The notes under the pieces: model-generated
Databases searched by the model: none
What the model was told of the DNA's origin: nothing
The model's input: only the letters and a program-made list of their open reading frames with translations
NCBI GenBank assembly: GCA_963714645.1
Contig: CAVQQX010000014.1
Span: forward strand, 1 to 12,269
Length of the DNA stretch: 12,269 nt
Source: RPQJ01 sp963714645
GTDB taxonomy: Bacteria > Pseudomonadota > Gammaproteobacteria > Steroidobacterales > Steroidobacteraceae
Direction: 5' to 3'
Position numbers and translations under genes: made by a program
Shown: positions 1 through 5,333 of the stretch, piece after piece
Layout: each line of letters starts with the position of its first letter
How positions within the stretch are numbered: position 1 is the first letter of the stretch

Positions 1-412
1 CGCCGCGCCCGATCGGTCCGAGAACGCTGATCGTGGCGCCGACGGGTTGCTGCGAGAGCGCCTCGAGGCCAGGGCCGACCACCTTGTAGAGCAGGTCGAT
101 CCACCCTTCGGCCGCGCTCACCCGCATGAGCGACAGGGGCCGGCGCATCGGTCGAGCGCCATCACAGGTGAGGTGGACGAACGCGCCCGGGCGGGCGCTG
201 GCTGCGCAGCGCGGCGCCCGCAACCGGATCAAGTATTGGCGTCCGGGGTACTCCTGCCCTGCGAGGAGGGTGCCGTCCTCGGCGAAGATGGTATCGCGGT
301 GCGTCCGTTCCTCGAGCGGCCGTCCCCGTCCGCGACCGGGCGCATCGATGGTGCAGGCGCCGGTCGCCGCGCTCGTGACCGACTTCGACTGCGAACCCGG
401 CTCAGCCGGCAC
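1..412 (-). CDS. PyrK-like electron-transfer flavoprotein subunit (dihydroorotate dehydrogenase type), 3' end cut by window edge
   Basis: Only the first 137 codons are inside the window. From about residue 38 the translation matches the N-terminal FAD-binding domain of PyrK-family subunits: HRDTIFAEDG, YLIRLRAPRCA, RPGAFVHL, the flavin-binding RPLS motif (residues 91-94 within MRRPLSLMR), LLYKVVGPGLEAL and SVLGPIGRG. Known PyrK proteins carry FAD and a 2Fe-2S cluster and pass electrons from the class 1B dihydroorotate dehydrogenase PyrD to NAD+. The NAD-binding and iron-sulphur parts would lie beyond the left edge and cannot be checked. The start is the only in-frame start codon upstream of the conserved region, a GTG with a GAGG about 9 nt before it. 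It overlaps the end of pyrB by 11 nt, so translation is probably coupled. The first ~37 residues are Gly/Arg/Ser-rich and unlike the family. A different oxidoreductase electron-transfer subunit of the same superfamily cannot be excluded. Confidence 0.72.
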   Translation of the reverse strand, partial: MPAEPGSQSKSVTSAATGACTIDAPGRGRGRPLEERTHRDTIFAEDGTLLAGQEYPGRQYLIRLRAPRCAASARPGAFVHLTCDGARPMRRPLSLMRVSAAEGWIDLLYKVVGPGLEALSQQPVGATISVLGPIGRG

Positions 413-1406
413 GCCGGCCGGCCTCGACGTTGCGGATCTGGACGTTGCGGACGATCGTGGCGAGCACGGCCATCCGGACGGCGACGCCGTTGCCGACCTG
501 CTGCTGCACGGCGGAACGAGGTCCGTCGGCAATGCCGTCGCTGATCTCCACGCCACGGTTCATCGGACCCGGATGCAGCACGATCGCGTCGCGCGCCGCG
601 TGTGCGATCGTCTGCTCGTTGATGCCCCACTCGCGACAGAAGGCGTCGACGTCGGGAGTCTTCGCGGTGTCCATGCGTTCCTTCTGGATGCGCAGCGCCA
701 TGATCACGTCCGCGCCGCGCAAGCCATCCTCCAGCACCGTGTGGCGCGCGGCGCCCGGGAACTCGTCGCTGCCGGGCATCAGGCTCTCGGGCGCGACCAG
801 CCGCAGGCTGCCGACGCCGAGGGTCTGCAGCGCGGTGCCCGCCGAGCGCGCCACGCGCGAGTGGCGGACGTCGCCCACGATCGCGACGTTGAGCGAGCCG
901 AAGTCCTTGCCCTTGCGCTGGCGGATGGTGAGCACGTCGAGCAGGCCCTGGGTGGGGTGCGAGACGTGCGCCTCGCCCGCGTTCAGCACGCTCACGTGGG
1001 GTTGCACGTGCGCGGCCACGTGCGCCGGGATGCCCGGCTCCGAATCGCGCATCACGAGCACGTCGACGTGCATCGCCTGCAGCGTGTAGATCGTGTCGAG
1101 CACCGTCTCGCCCTTGACCCGCGACGAGGAGTGCAGGTCGAGGTTGACTACGTCGGCGCCGAGCCGCTTGGCCGCGAGCTCGAACGAGACACGAGTGCGC
1201 GTGCTGGGCTCGAAGAAGAGATTGGCGACGGTGCGGCCGGCCAGGCTGCCGTCGCGGGCCGCCATGTCGCCGGGATGGCGCACGTAGAACTGGGCGAAAT
1301 CCAGCAGCCCGAGCAGCTCGTCGGCGGCGAGGCCCTCGAGCGTGAGGAGGTGGCGCAGCCGACCCGCGTGGTCGCGTTGCAGGTCCCGGCCGGTGTCGAT
1401 CGTCAA
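402..1406 (-). CDS. pyrB: Aspartate carbamoyltransferase catalytic subunit
   Basis: Catalyses condensation of carbamoyl phosphate with L-aspartate to N-carbamoyl-aspartate, the committed step of cytoplasmic pyrimidine synthesis. The 334-residue product has the carbamoyl-phosphate motif FEPSTRTRVSFE (from residue 65), the SSSRVKGET loop (93-101, Lys98), HPTQGLLD (150-157) and HPGPMNRGVE (278-287), so both the carbamoyl-phosphate and aspartate domains are complete. The length equals, as recalled, that of Pseudomonas PyrB, whose N-terminal extension assembles with a dihydroorotase-like subunit. No such subunit gene is visible here; a PyrK-like gene follows instead. The start is taken as TTG because a strong AAGGGAG lies 6 nt upstream and the codon begins 1 nt after the ruvX stop. 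A longer in-frame reading to 1466 would run back through the 3' end of ruvX and has no family similarity. Probably co-transcribed with the genes upstream of it. Confidence 0.96.
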   Translation of the reverse strand: MTIDTGRDLQRDHAGRLRHLLTLEGLAADELLGLLDFAQFYVRHPGDMAARDGSLAGRTVANLFFEPSTRTRVSFELAAKRLGADVVNLDLHSSSRVKGETVLDTIYTLQAMHVDVLVMRDSEPGIPAHVAAHVQPHVSVLNAGEAHVSHPTQGLLDVLTIRQRKGKDFGSLNVAIVGDVRHSRVARSAGTALQTLGVGSLRLVAPESLMPGSDEFPGAARHTVLEDGLRGADVIMALRIQKERMDTAKTPDVDAFCREWGINEQTIAHAARDAIVLHPGPMNRGVEISDGIADGPRSAVQQQVGNGVAVRMAVLATIVRNVQIRNVEAGRRAG

Positions 1407-1407
1407 T

Positions 1408-1833
1408 TCACGCTCCCTTCCTGTCCCGCAGCCAGGACTCGAGGACCAGCCGCGCGGCATTCGCATCGACGTCCCCCCGCCTGATCCGTCGCGCGCGCGT
1501 GCCCGAGCGACGTTCGCTGCGCAGCTCGTCGTAGGCGGCCGCAGACGTCAGGCGCTCGTCGACGTAGTCGACCGGCAGGCGGCTGCGGCGGCCGAGCTCA
1601 CTGCCGAAGGCGCGGCACGCCCGCGTCGTAGTCGTCTCCGTGCCGTCCATATTATAAGGGAGGCCGACCAGCAGCCGGGTCGGCGCCCAGCGCGCGATGG
1701 CTGCGGTCACGGCCGCCCAGTCGGGCTCCCCGGCGCGACAGGCCACCACGCCCACGGCTGTGGCAGAGCCGGTGAGGGTCTGGCCTACCGCGACTCCTAT
1801 CCGGCGCAGCCCGAAATCGAAGGCGAGCAGCAC
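1408..1833 (-). CDS. ruvX: RuvX/YqgF family RNase H-fold nuclease (putative Holliday junction resolvase / pre-16S rRNA nuclease)
   Basis: The 141-residue product has the YqgF fold signatures in order: FDFGLRRIGVAVG (from residue 5, metal-binding Asp6), GLPYNMDG (57-64), DERLTS (92-97) and a C-terminal VDANAARLVLESWL with Asp123. Family members process the 5' end of 16S rRNA in Escherichia coli and have been proposed as resolvases. Length is normal for the family (about 138-150 residues). The start is uncertain. GTG 1833 gives a normal N-terminus but has only a weak Shine-Dalgarno sequence. The only in-frame alternative upstream before reaching yqgE is a CTG at 1905 overlapping the yqgE stop, which would add 24 non-conserved residues. 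The reading frame stays open far upstream, but that part is antisense-free overlap with yqgE and tonB and is not coding. The stop lies 1 nt before pyrB, which implies coupling. Confidence 0.93.
   Translation of the reverse strand: MLLAFDFGLRRIGVAVGQTLTGSATAVGVVACRAGEPDWAAVTAAIARWAPTRLLVGLPYNMDGTETTTTRACRAFGSELGRRSRLPVDYVDERLTSAAAYDELRSERRSGTRARRIRRGDVDANAARLVLESWLRDRKGA
1413..1422 (-). promoter_or_regulatory. Ribosome binding site setting the TTG start of pyrB
   Basis: Reads AGGAAGGGAG on the minus strand and ends 6 nt before the TTG at 1406. It lies inside the last codons of ruvX. It decides for the TTG start, since no ATG or GTG start lies nearby in the pyrB frame. Confidence 0.7.
1651..1656 (-). 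promoter_or_regulatory. Perfect TATAAT inside ruvX, candidate internal -10 for pyrB
   Basis: The minus strand reads TATAAT here, made by the Tyr-Asn codons TAT AAT within GLPYNMDG of RuvX. The AT run CTTATAATATGGA stands out in a very GC-rich gene. It sits about 245 nt upstream of the pyrB start. No convincing -35 box is seen at 16-18 nt, so it may be chance or need an activator. Confidence 0.22.
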
Positions 1834-1901
1834 CTCGCATGCGGCGGTCTGCGTCCTTTGCGGCGACGCCGCCTCCGCCCCGGTCGGGTCTTCTTCGCGG
1901 T

Positions 1902-2459
1902 TCAGGCGTGTCCCGCGTCGCTGCTGAGCGAGAGGAGGTCGACGCCCAGCAGGCGCGCGGCCGCGTGCCAGCGCTGCTCGACGGGTGTCTCGAAGAGGAC
2001 CCGCTCGTCGGCCGAGACGGTGAGCCACGCATTGCGCCCGAGTTCGTCCTCGAGCTGGCCGGCGTCCCAGCCGGCATAGCCGAGTGCGACCACGGCGCTC
2101 GCCGGGCCCTCGCCGGCGGCCAGCGCATCGAGGATGTCGCGGGACGTCGTCAGGTGCAGCGTCGGCGAGAACGGCAGCGAGGACTCCCACGAGCCGGCCG
2201 GTGTGTGCAGCACGAAGCCGCGCTCGATCTGCACGGGCCCGCCGCGCAGCACCGGCTGGCCGTTGACGCGCGAGCGGGTGGCGTCGAGCCCGAGCTGGTC
2301 GAACACTTCGCCGAGCGTCATCGCCAGGCTGCGGTTGATCACGATGCCGAGCGCACCGCGTTCGCTGTGCTCGCAGACGAGCGTCACCGTCTGCGCAAAG
2401 TTCGGGTCGTCCATCGCCGGCATGGCGATCAGAAACTGGTTGGTCAGGTAGTCCGCCAC
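1902..2459 (-). CDS. yqgE: UPF0301 / AlgH family protein YqgE
   Basis: The 185-residue soluble protein matches the YqgE/AlgH family throughout: YLTNQFLIAMPAMDDPNF (4-21), RGALGIVINR (34-43), GGPVQIERGFVLH (73-85) and LGYAGWDAGQLEDEL (126-140). Molecular function is unsettled in the family. The Pseudomonas homologue was named for an effect on alginate regulation, and the gene is very often next to ruvX, as here. The start is GTG; the sequence in front of it has no strong Shine-Dalgarno. It follows the tonB-like gene after 17 nt and precedes ruvX by 68 nt, so it is probably in the same transcript as gshB and ruvX. The length is that of the family and no break is seen. Confidence 0.95.
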   Translation of the reverse strand: MADYLTNQFLIAMPAMDDPNFAQTVTLVCEHSERGALGIVINRSLAMTLGEVFDQLGLDATRSRVNGQPVLRGGPVQIERGFVLHTPAGSWESSLPFSPTLHLTTSRDILDALAAGEGPASAVVALGYAGWDAGQLEDELGRNAWLTVSADERVLFETPVEQRWHAAARLLGVDLLSLSSDAGHA

Positions 2460-2476
2460 GGCGCGACACTATCGCG

Positions 2477-3391
2477 CTAGGGGTCGGACGTGAAGACGGC
2501 GCCGTTGCCACCGAGCCGGCCATCGAGGAATTGCCACTCGTAGGCGAAACGCAACACCGGGTAGCGCTCACGCAGCGTGGTCGAGAACGGATCGAACGGC
2601 GCGGCCAGCCGCACGATGCCGGCCGCCGCCTGGTCGAGTTCCCGGTGCCCGCTCGAGCGCCGCACCACGACGCTCTCGAGCGACCCGTCCGCCCGGATTG
2701 CCACCTCGAGCACCGGGTTGCCGGACAGCCGGCGGCGCCGTGCCTCGTGCGGGAAGTTGAGCGTGCCGACCCGCTCGATGCGCCGCTTCCAGCCGTCGAG
2801 GTACGCGGCAATGGCCGATTCGCGGGTGTCCGCGAGCAGCTTGCCGTCCGCGGAGCGACCGCCGCGCAGGTAGAGCTCCCGATCGGCGACCGCGGCATTG
2901 AGGCCTACCGTCGGCGGAGCGGGCGCCGGCTGCGCCTGGAAGATCGGCGGGCTCGCCGGAGTATCGGCGCCGGCTGGCCAGCGTTCGGCCTCGAGGGCGC
3001 GGCGGGCGAGCACCGAGACCTTGCCGGGCGGCTGCTCGCGCATCGTGCGTTCGAGCTCCGGATCGACCGGCAGCCCCTCCGGCGGGACCGATTCCGGCCG
3101 GGCGTCCGGCAGCGAGCTGCGACGGCCTTCGTCGCCGAGCCCGGTGCCCCGCTGGTTGCGCTGCGCCAGGTAGGCGGCATCGCGGTTCGACTCCGGGTCG
3201 TCCGGGCCCGACGGCACGAGCAGGATCTCGAGCGTGGGCAGCGCACGGTCGGCGGCCGGCGGCGCGCTGAAGCGGACGCCGAGGATCACGAGGCCGTGCA
3301 CGAGCGCCGCGAGGAAAATCGCCGTCGCGAGCCGGTCGCTCGACGGGTCCCGCCGGCGCGAAGGCAGCCACGCGGGGAGCGCCGGCGTCAC
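2477..3391 (-). CDS. tonB3: TonB-family energy transducer (TonB3-like, twitching-associated locus)
   Basis: The 304-residue product has a short cytoplasmic Arg-rich N-terminus, one membrane anchor (about residues 21-40, LATAIFLAALVHGLVILGV), a periplasmic spacer of about 150 residues that is only moderately Pro-rich, and a C-terminal TonB domain (about 195-290). The TonB domain contains TLNFPHEARRRRLSG (FP in place of the usual YP), PVLEVAIRADGSLESVVV and FAYEWQF. TonB proteins transmit proton-motive force from ExbBD to outer-membrane partners; no ExbBD genes are in the window. In Pseudomonas aeruginosa, tonB3 occupies the same place between gshB and yqgE and is reported to be needed for normal twitching and pilus assembly, so the symbol rests on similarity plus position. 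The GTG start overlaps the gshB stop by 4 nt (GTGA); an in-frame extension to 3583 inside gshB is rejected. The partner receptor is unknown. Confidence 0.85.
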   Translation of the reverse strand: MTPALPAWLPSRRRDPSSDRLATAIFLAALVHGLVILGVRFSAPPAADRALPTLEILLVPSGPDDPESNRDAAYLAQRNQRGTGLGDEGRRSSLPDARPESVPPEGLPVDPELERTMREQPPGKVSVLARRALEAERWPAGADTPASPPIFQAQPAPAPPTVGLNAAVADRELYLRGGRSADGKLLADTRESAIAAYLDGWKRRIERVGTLNFPHEARRRRLSGNPVLEVAIRADGSLESVVVRRSSGHRELDQAAAGIVRLAAPFDPFSTTLRERYPVLRFAYEWQFLDGRLGGNGAVFTSDP

Positions 3392-4353
3392 GTCGCCCCC
3401 AGACGCCGCGCGATCGCGTCGATGAGCGTAGCGGCGATGTCGACGCCGAACTGCTTGCCGAGCTCTCGCACGCCGGTCGGGCTCGTCACGTTGATCTCGG
3501 TGACGTAGCCGCCGATGACGTCCAGGCCCACAAACAGCATGCCGCGCTCGCGCAGGGCCGGCCCGATCCTCGCGGCGAGCCAACGGTCACGCGCGTCGAG
3601 CGGCCGGCCGACGCCGGTCGCGCCTGCGGCGAGGTTGCCGCGGTTGTCCGCGGCGGTCGGGATTCGTGCCAGTGCGTAGGGCGCGGGTTCGCCGTCCACG
3701 AGGATCACCCTGGAGTCGCCGGTCGTGACGATGTCGGGGATGTAGCGTTGCACGATCGCGAAGCGCGTGCCGTAGTCGGTGAGCGTTTCGAAGACCACGT
3801 TCGCATTCTTGTCGCCCACGTCGAGCACGAAGATCGACCGTCCGCCCATGCCGTGGAGCGGCTTGCACACCGCGCGGCCGTGCTCGCGCAGGAAAGCGTG
3901 CATGTCGGACATGTCGCGCGTGATCAGCGTGGGCGCGCAGCATTCCGGGAACCAGGCCGTGTAGACCTTCTCGTTCATGTCGCGCAGGCCCTGCGGCCGG
4001 TTCACGACCAGCGCGCCCTGCAGCTCCGCGCGTTCGAGGATGTACGTCGAGTAGACGTACTCGGTGTCGAACGGCGGATCCTTGCGCATGAGGATCGCGG
4101 CGAACTGGCCGAGCGGCCCGACTTCCGGCTCGCCGCGCGTGAACCAGTCTGTGGCGTGCTCGCGCACCTCGAGCGGGCGGGCGCGGCCCATCGCCACCCC
4201 GTCACGGAGCCAGAGGTCGCCCATCTCCAGGTAATGCAGGGACCAGCCGCGGCGCTGCGCCGCCAGCAGCATCGCGAGCGAGGTGTCCTTGTGCGGCTTG
4301 ATGTGCTCGATCGGGTCCATGACCACGGCGATGCGCACGGACTGTTTCGGCAT
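3388..4353 (-). CDS. gshB: Glutathione synthetase
   Basis: Ligates gamma-glutamylcysteine and glycine with ATP to make glutathione in the cytoplasm. The 321-residue protein is full length for prokaryotic GshB. It starts with RIAVVMDPIEHIKPHKDTS (7-25) and carries RKDPPFDTEYVY (90-101), NRPQGLRDMNEK (118-129), the ATP-grasp loop KPLHGMGGRSIF (164-175) and the C-terminal metal and substrate segment GLDVIGGYVTEINVTSPTG (276-294). The ATG start has a GGAG 5 nt upstream (4359-4362). It is the first gene of the leftward string and overlaps the tonB-like gene by 4 nt. Its promoter must lie in, or overlap, the 174-bp divergent region shared with pilG. A thiol-redox gene divergent to pilG is the usual arrangement in gammaproteobacteria. 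Confidence 0.97.
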   Translation of the reverse strand: MPKQSVRIAVVMDPIEHIKPHKDTSLAMLLAAQRRGWSLHYLEMGDLWLRDGVAMGRARPLEVREHATDWFTRGEPEVGPLGQFAAILMRKDPPFDTEYVYSTYILERAELQGALVVNRPQGLRDMNEKVYTAWFPECCAPTLITRDMSDMHAFLREHGRAVCKPLHGMGGRSIFVLDVGDKNANVVFETLTDYGTRFAIVQRYIPDIVTTGDSRVILVDGEPAPYALARIPTAADNRGNLAAGATGVGRPLDARDRWLAARIGPALRERGMLFVGLDVIGGYVTEINVTSPTGVRELGKQFGVDIAATLIDAIARRLGAT

Positions 4354-4390
4354 GCGGGCTCCGCTCGAGCGCGGCCTTCGGGAAAGCCAC

Positions 4391-4406
4391 TGTGAAGGGC
4401 GTCATG
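4391..4406. promoter_or_regulatory. Candidate CRP/Vfr/Clp-family binding site
   Basis: TGTGA (4391-4395), 6 nt spacer, TCATG (4402-4406). The left half is the perfect CRP half-site and the right half matches 3 of 5 positions of TCACA. The centre lies about 43 nt upstream of the AT-rich -10-like patch on the pilG side and about 45 nt upstream of the gshB ATG. Vfr in Pseudomonas and Clp in Xanthomonas use this type of site and affect twitching, which makes it plausible here, but one such match can arise by chance. Confidence 0.3.
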
Positions 4407-4456
4407 GTATCGAAAGCCGCCAATGGCAGGGGGGTGTCCAATATGTTAAAACCTCC

Positions 4457-4477
4457 GCGCGAGCAGTGGCCTCGCGC
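4457..4477. repeat. 7-bp perfect inverted repeat in the pilG leader
   Basis: GCGCGAG (4457-4463) and CTCGCGC (4471-4477) are perfect reverse complements separated by CAGTGGC. It lies just downstream of the AT-rich patch and 50 nt before the pilG ATG, so it could be an operator or a leader hairpin. No T-run follows, so it is not an intrinsic terminator. GC-rich DNA produces such repeats readily. Confidence 0.4.
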
Positions 4478-4527
4478 ATAGCGTCGCACTGCGCGCACGC
4501 TCGTCCGCATCCGAGGGTTACCTGGGC

Positions 4528-4938
4528 ATGGAAAACACGGCTGCCAGCAACAGCCGGCCGCGGCTGGCCGGCCTCAAGGTGCTGGTCATCGACGACAGCA
4601 AGACCATCCGGCGCACGGCCGAGACGCTGCTGGCGCGCGAGGGATGCGAGGTCTATACCGCGGTCGACGGGTTCGACGCACTGTCGAAGGTCGCCGACCA
4701 CCAGCCCGATATCGTGTTCGTCGACATCATGATGCCCCGCCTCGACGGTTACCAGACCTGTTCGCTGATCAAGCACAACAAGGTCTTCCGCTCGATCCCG
4801 GTGATCATGCTCTCGAGCAAGGACGGCCTGTTCGACCGTGCCCGCGGCCGCATCGTCGGCTCCGAGCACTACCTGACGAAACCGTTCACGCGGGAAGAAC
4901 TGCTGAGCGCGATCGAAACCCACGTCCACCGCGCCTGA
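4528..4938 (+). CDS. pilG: Twitching motility response regulator PilG (CheY-like)
   Basis: A 136-residue single receiver domain with no output domain. The acidic pair is Asp22-Asp23 (VLVIDDSKTIRRTAETLL), the phospho-acceptor Asp66 sits in VDIMMPRLDGYQTC, the switch residue is Ser96 (VIMLSSKDGLFDRA) and the conserved Lys118 is in YLTKPF. The segments DDSKTIRRTAETLL, DIMMPRLDGYQTC and MLSSKDGLFD are nearly invariant in PilG proteins. In the Pil-Chp pathway ChpA phosphorylates PilG, which promotes pilus extension and, in Pseudomonas, cAMP signalling through FimL/FimV and CyaB. It is the first gene of the rightward operon, with its promoter in the region shared with gshB. The ATG start has a GAGGG 10 nt upstream. 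The next gene, pilH, begins after 24 nt. Confidence 0.97.
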   Translation: MENTAASNSRPRLAGLKVLVIDDSKTIRRTAETLLAREGCEVYTAVDGFDALSKVADHQPDIVFVDIMMPRLDGYQTCSLIKHNKVFRSIPVIMLSSKDGLFDRARGRIVGSEHYLTKPFTREELLSAIETHVHRA

Positions 4939-4950
4939 GCGCACCGATTC

Positions 4951-4957
4951 GGAGGAA
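4951..4957 (+). promoter_or_regulatory. Strong ribosome binding site of pilH
   Basis: GGAGGAA ends 5 nt before the GTG at 4963 and is the best Shine-Dalgarno sequence of the operon. It fixes the GTG as the pilH start, giving the expected N-terminus MALVLIVDDSP. Confidence 0.75.
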
Positions 4958-4962
4958 CCTAC

Positions 4963-5328
4963 GTGGCACTGGTCCTGATCGTGGACGATTCGCCGACCGA
5001 CGTGCACGTCATGCAGAAGGCGCTCGAGCAGCACGGCTTCACGACGGCCGCCGCCGCGGACGGCAGCGAGGGGCTGCGACTCGCCCGCGAGATCCATCCC
5101 GACCTGATCCTGATGGACATCGTGATGCCGGGCGTGAACGGCTTCCAGGCGACTCGCGAACTCGCGAACGACCCGCAGACGCGCCGGATTCCCGTGATCA
5201 TGGTCACCTCGAAGTCGCAGGAATCAGACCGTGTCTGGGGCCTGCGCCAGGGCGCGGTCGACTATCTCGTGAAGCCCGTCGCTACCGACCAGCTCGTACG
5301 CAAGGCGCAGGCCGCGATCTCCGCCTGA
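4963..5328 (+). CDS. pilH: Twitching motility response regulator PilH (CheY-like)
   Basis: A 121-residue stand-alone receiver. The acidic pair is Asp8-Asp9 (VLIVDDSPTDVHVM), the phospho-acceptor Asp52 is in ILMDIVMPGVNGFQATREL, the switch residue is Thr82 (VIMVTSKSQESDRVWGLRQG) and the conserved Lys104 is in YLVKP. The SKSQESDRVWGLRQGA stretch is typical of PilH. In the Pil-Chp system PilH opposes PilG, favours retraction or acts as a phosphate sink, and is the second target of ChpA. The start is GTG behind a strong GGAGGAA. The stop is 5 nt from the pilI ATG, so pilH and pilI are probably translationally coupled. The length is the usual one and all key residues are present. Confidence 0.97.
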   Translation: MALVLIVDDSPTDVHVMQKALEQHGFTTAAAADGSEGLRLAREIHPDLILMDIVMPGVNGFQATRELANDPQTRRIPVIMVTSKSQESDRVWGLRQGAVDYLVKPVATDQLVRKAQAAISA

Positions 5329-5333
5329 CCGGC

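Larger units (their letters stand above)
4354..4527. promoter_or_regulatory. Divergent intergenic region between gshB and pilG
   Basis: The two operons point away from each other here, so both promoters are expected in this 174 bp. It contains the most AT-rich patch of the area, AATATGTTAAAACC (4440-4453). TATGTT (4442-4447) could be a plus-strand -10 for pilG, but no good -35 lies at the right distance. The minus-strand reading TAACAT is an equally weak candidate for gshB. A CRP-like site and a perfect inverted repeat flank the patch and are listed separately. For pilG a GAGGG (4513-4517) lies 10 nt before the ATG. No small gene or RNA gene is recognised. Confidence 0.6.

Noticed and set aside
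229..630. 133-residue minus-strand frame across the pyrB-pyrK junction
   Set aside because: A third frame; the pyrB and PyrK-like frames both carry family motifs here.
126..1484. 452-residue plus-strand frame opposite pyrB
   Set aside because: Antisense to a complete aspartate carbamoyltransferase; composition is that of a shadow.
1408..2898. 496-residue version of the ruvX frame
   Set aside because: Everything upstream of the RuvX domain overlaps yqgE and tonB in another frame and shows no similarity to the family.
4202..4510. Possible small gene reading from the intergenic region into gshB on the minus strand
   Set aside because: Out of frame with gshB over most of its length, no Shine-Dalgarno, Arg-rich shadow composition.
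4644..5333. Upstream in-frame extension of pilI through pilG and pilH
   Set aside because: Overlaps two clear receiver genes; the PilI similarity starts at the ATG 5 nt after the pilH stop.
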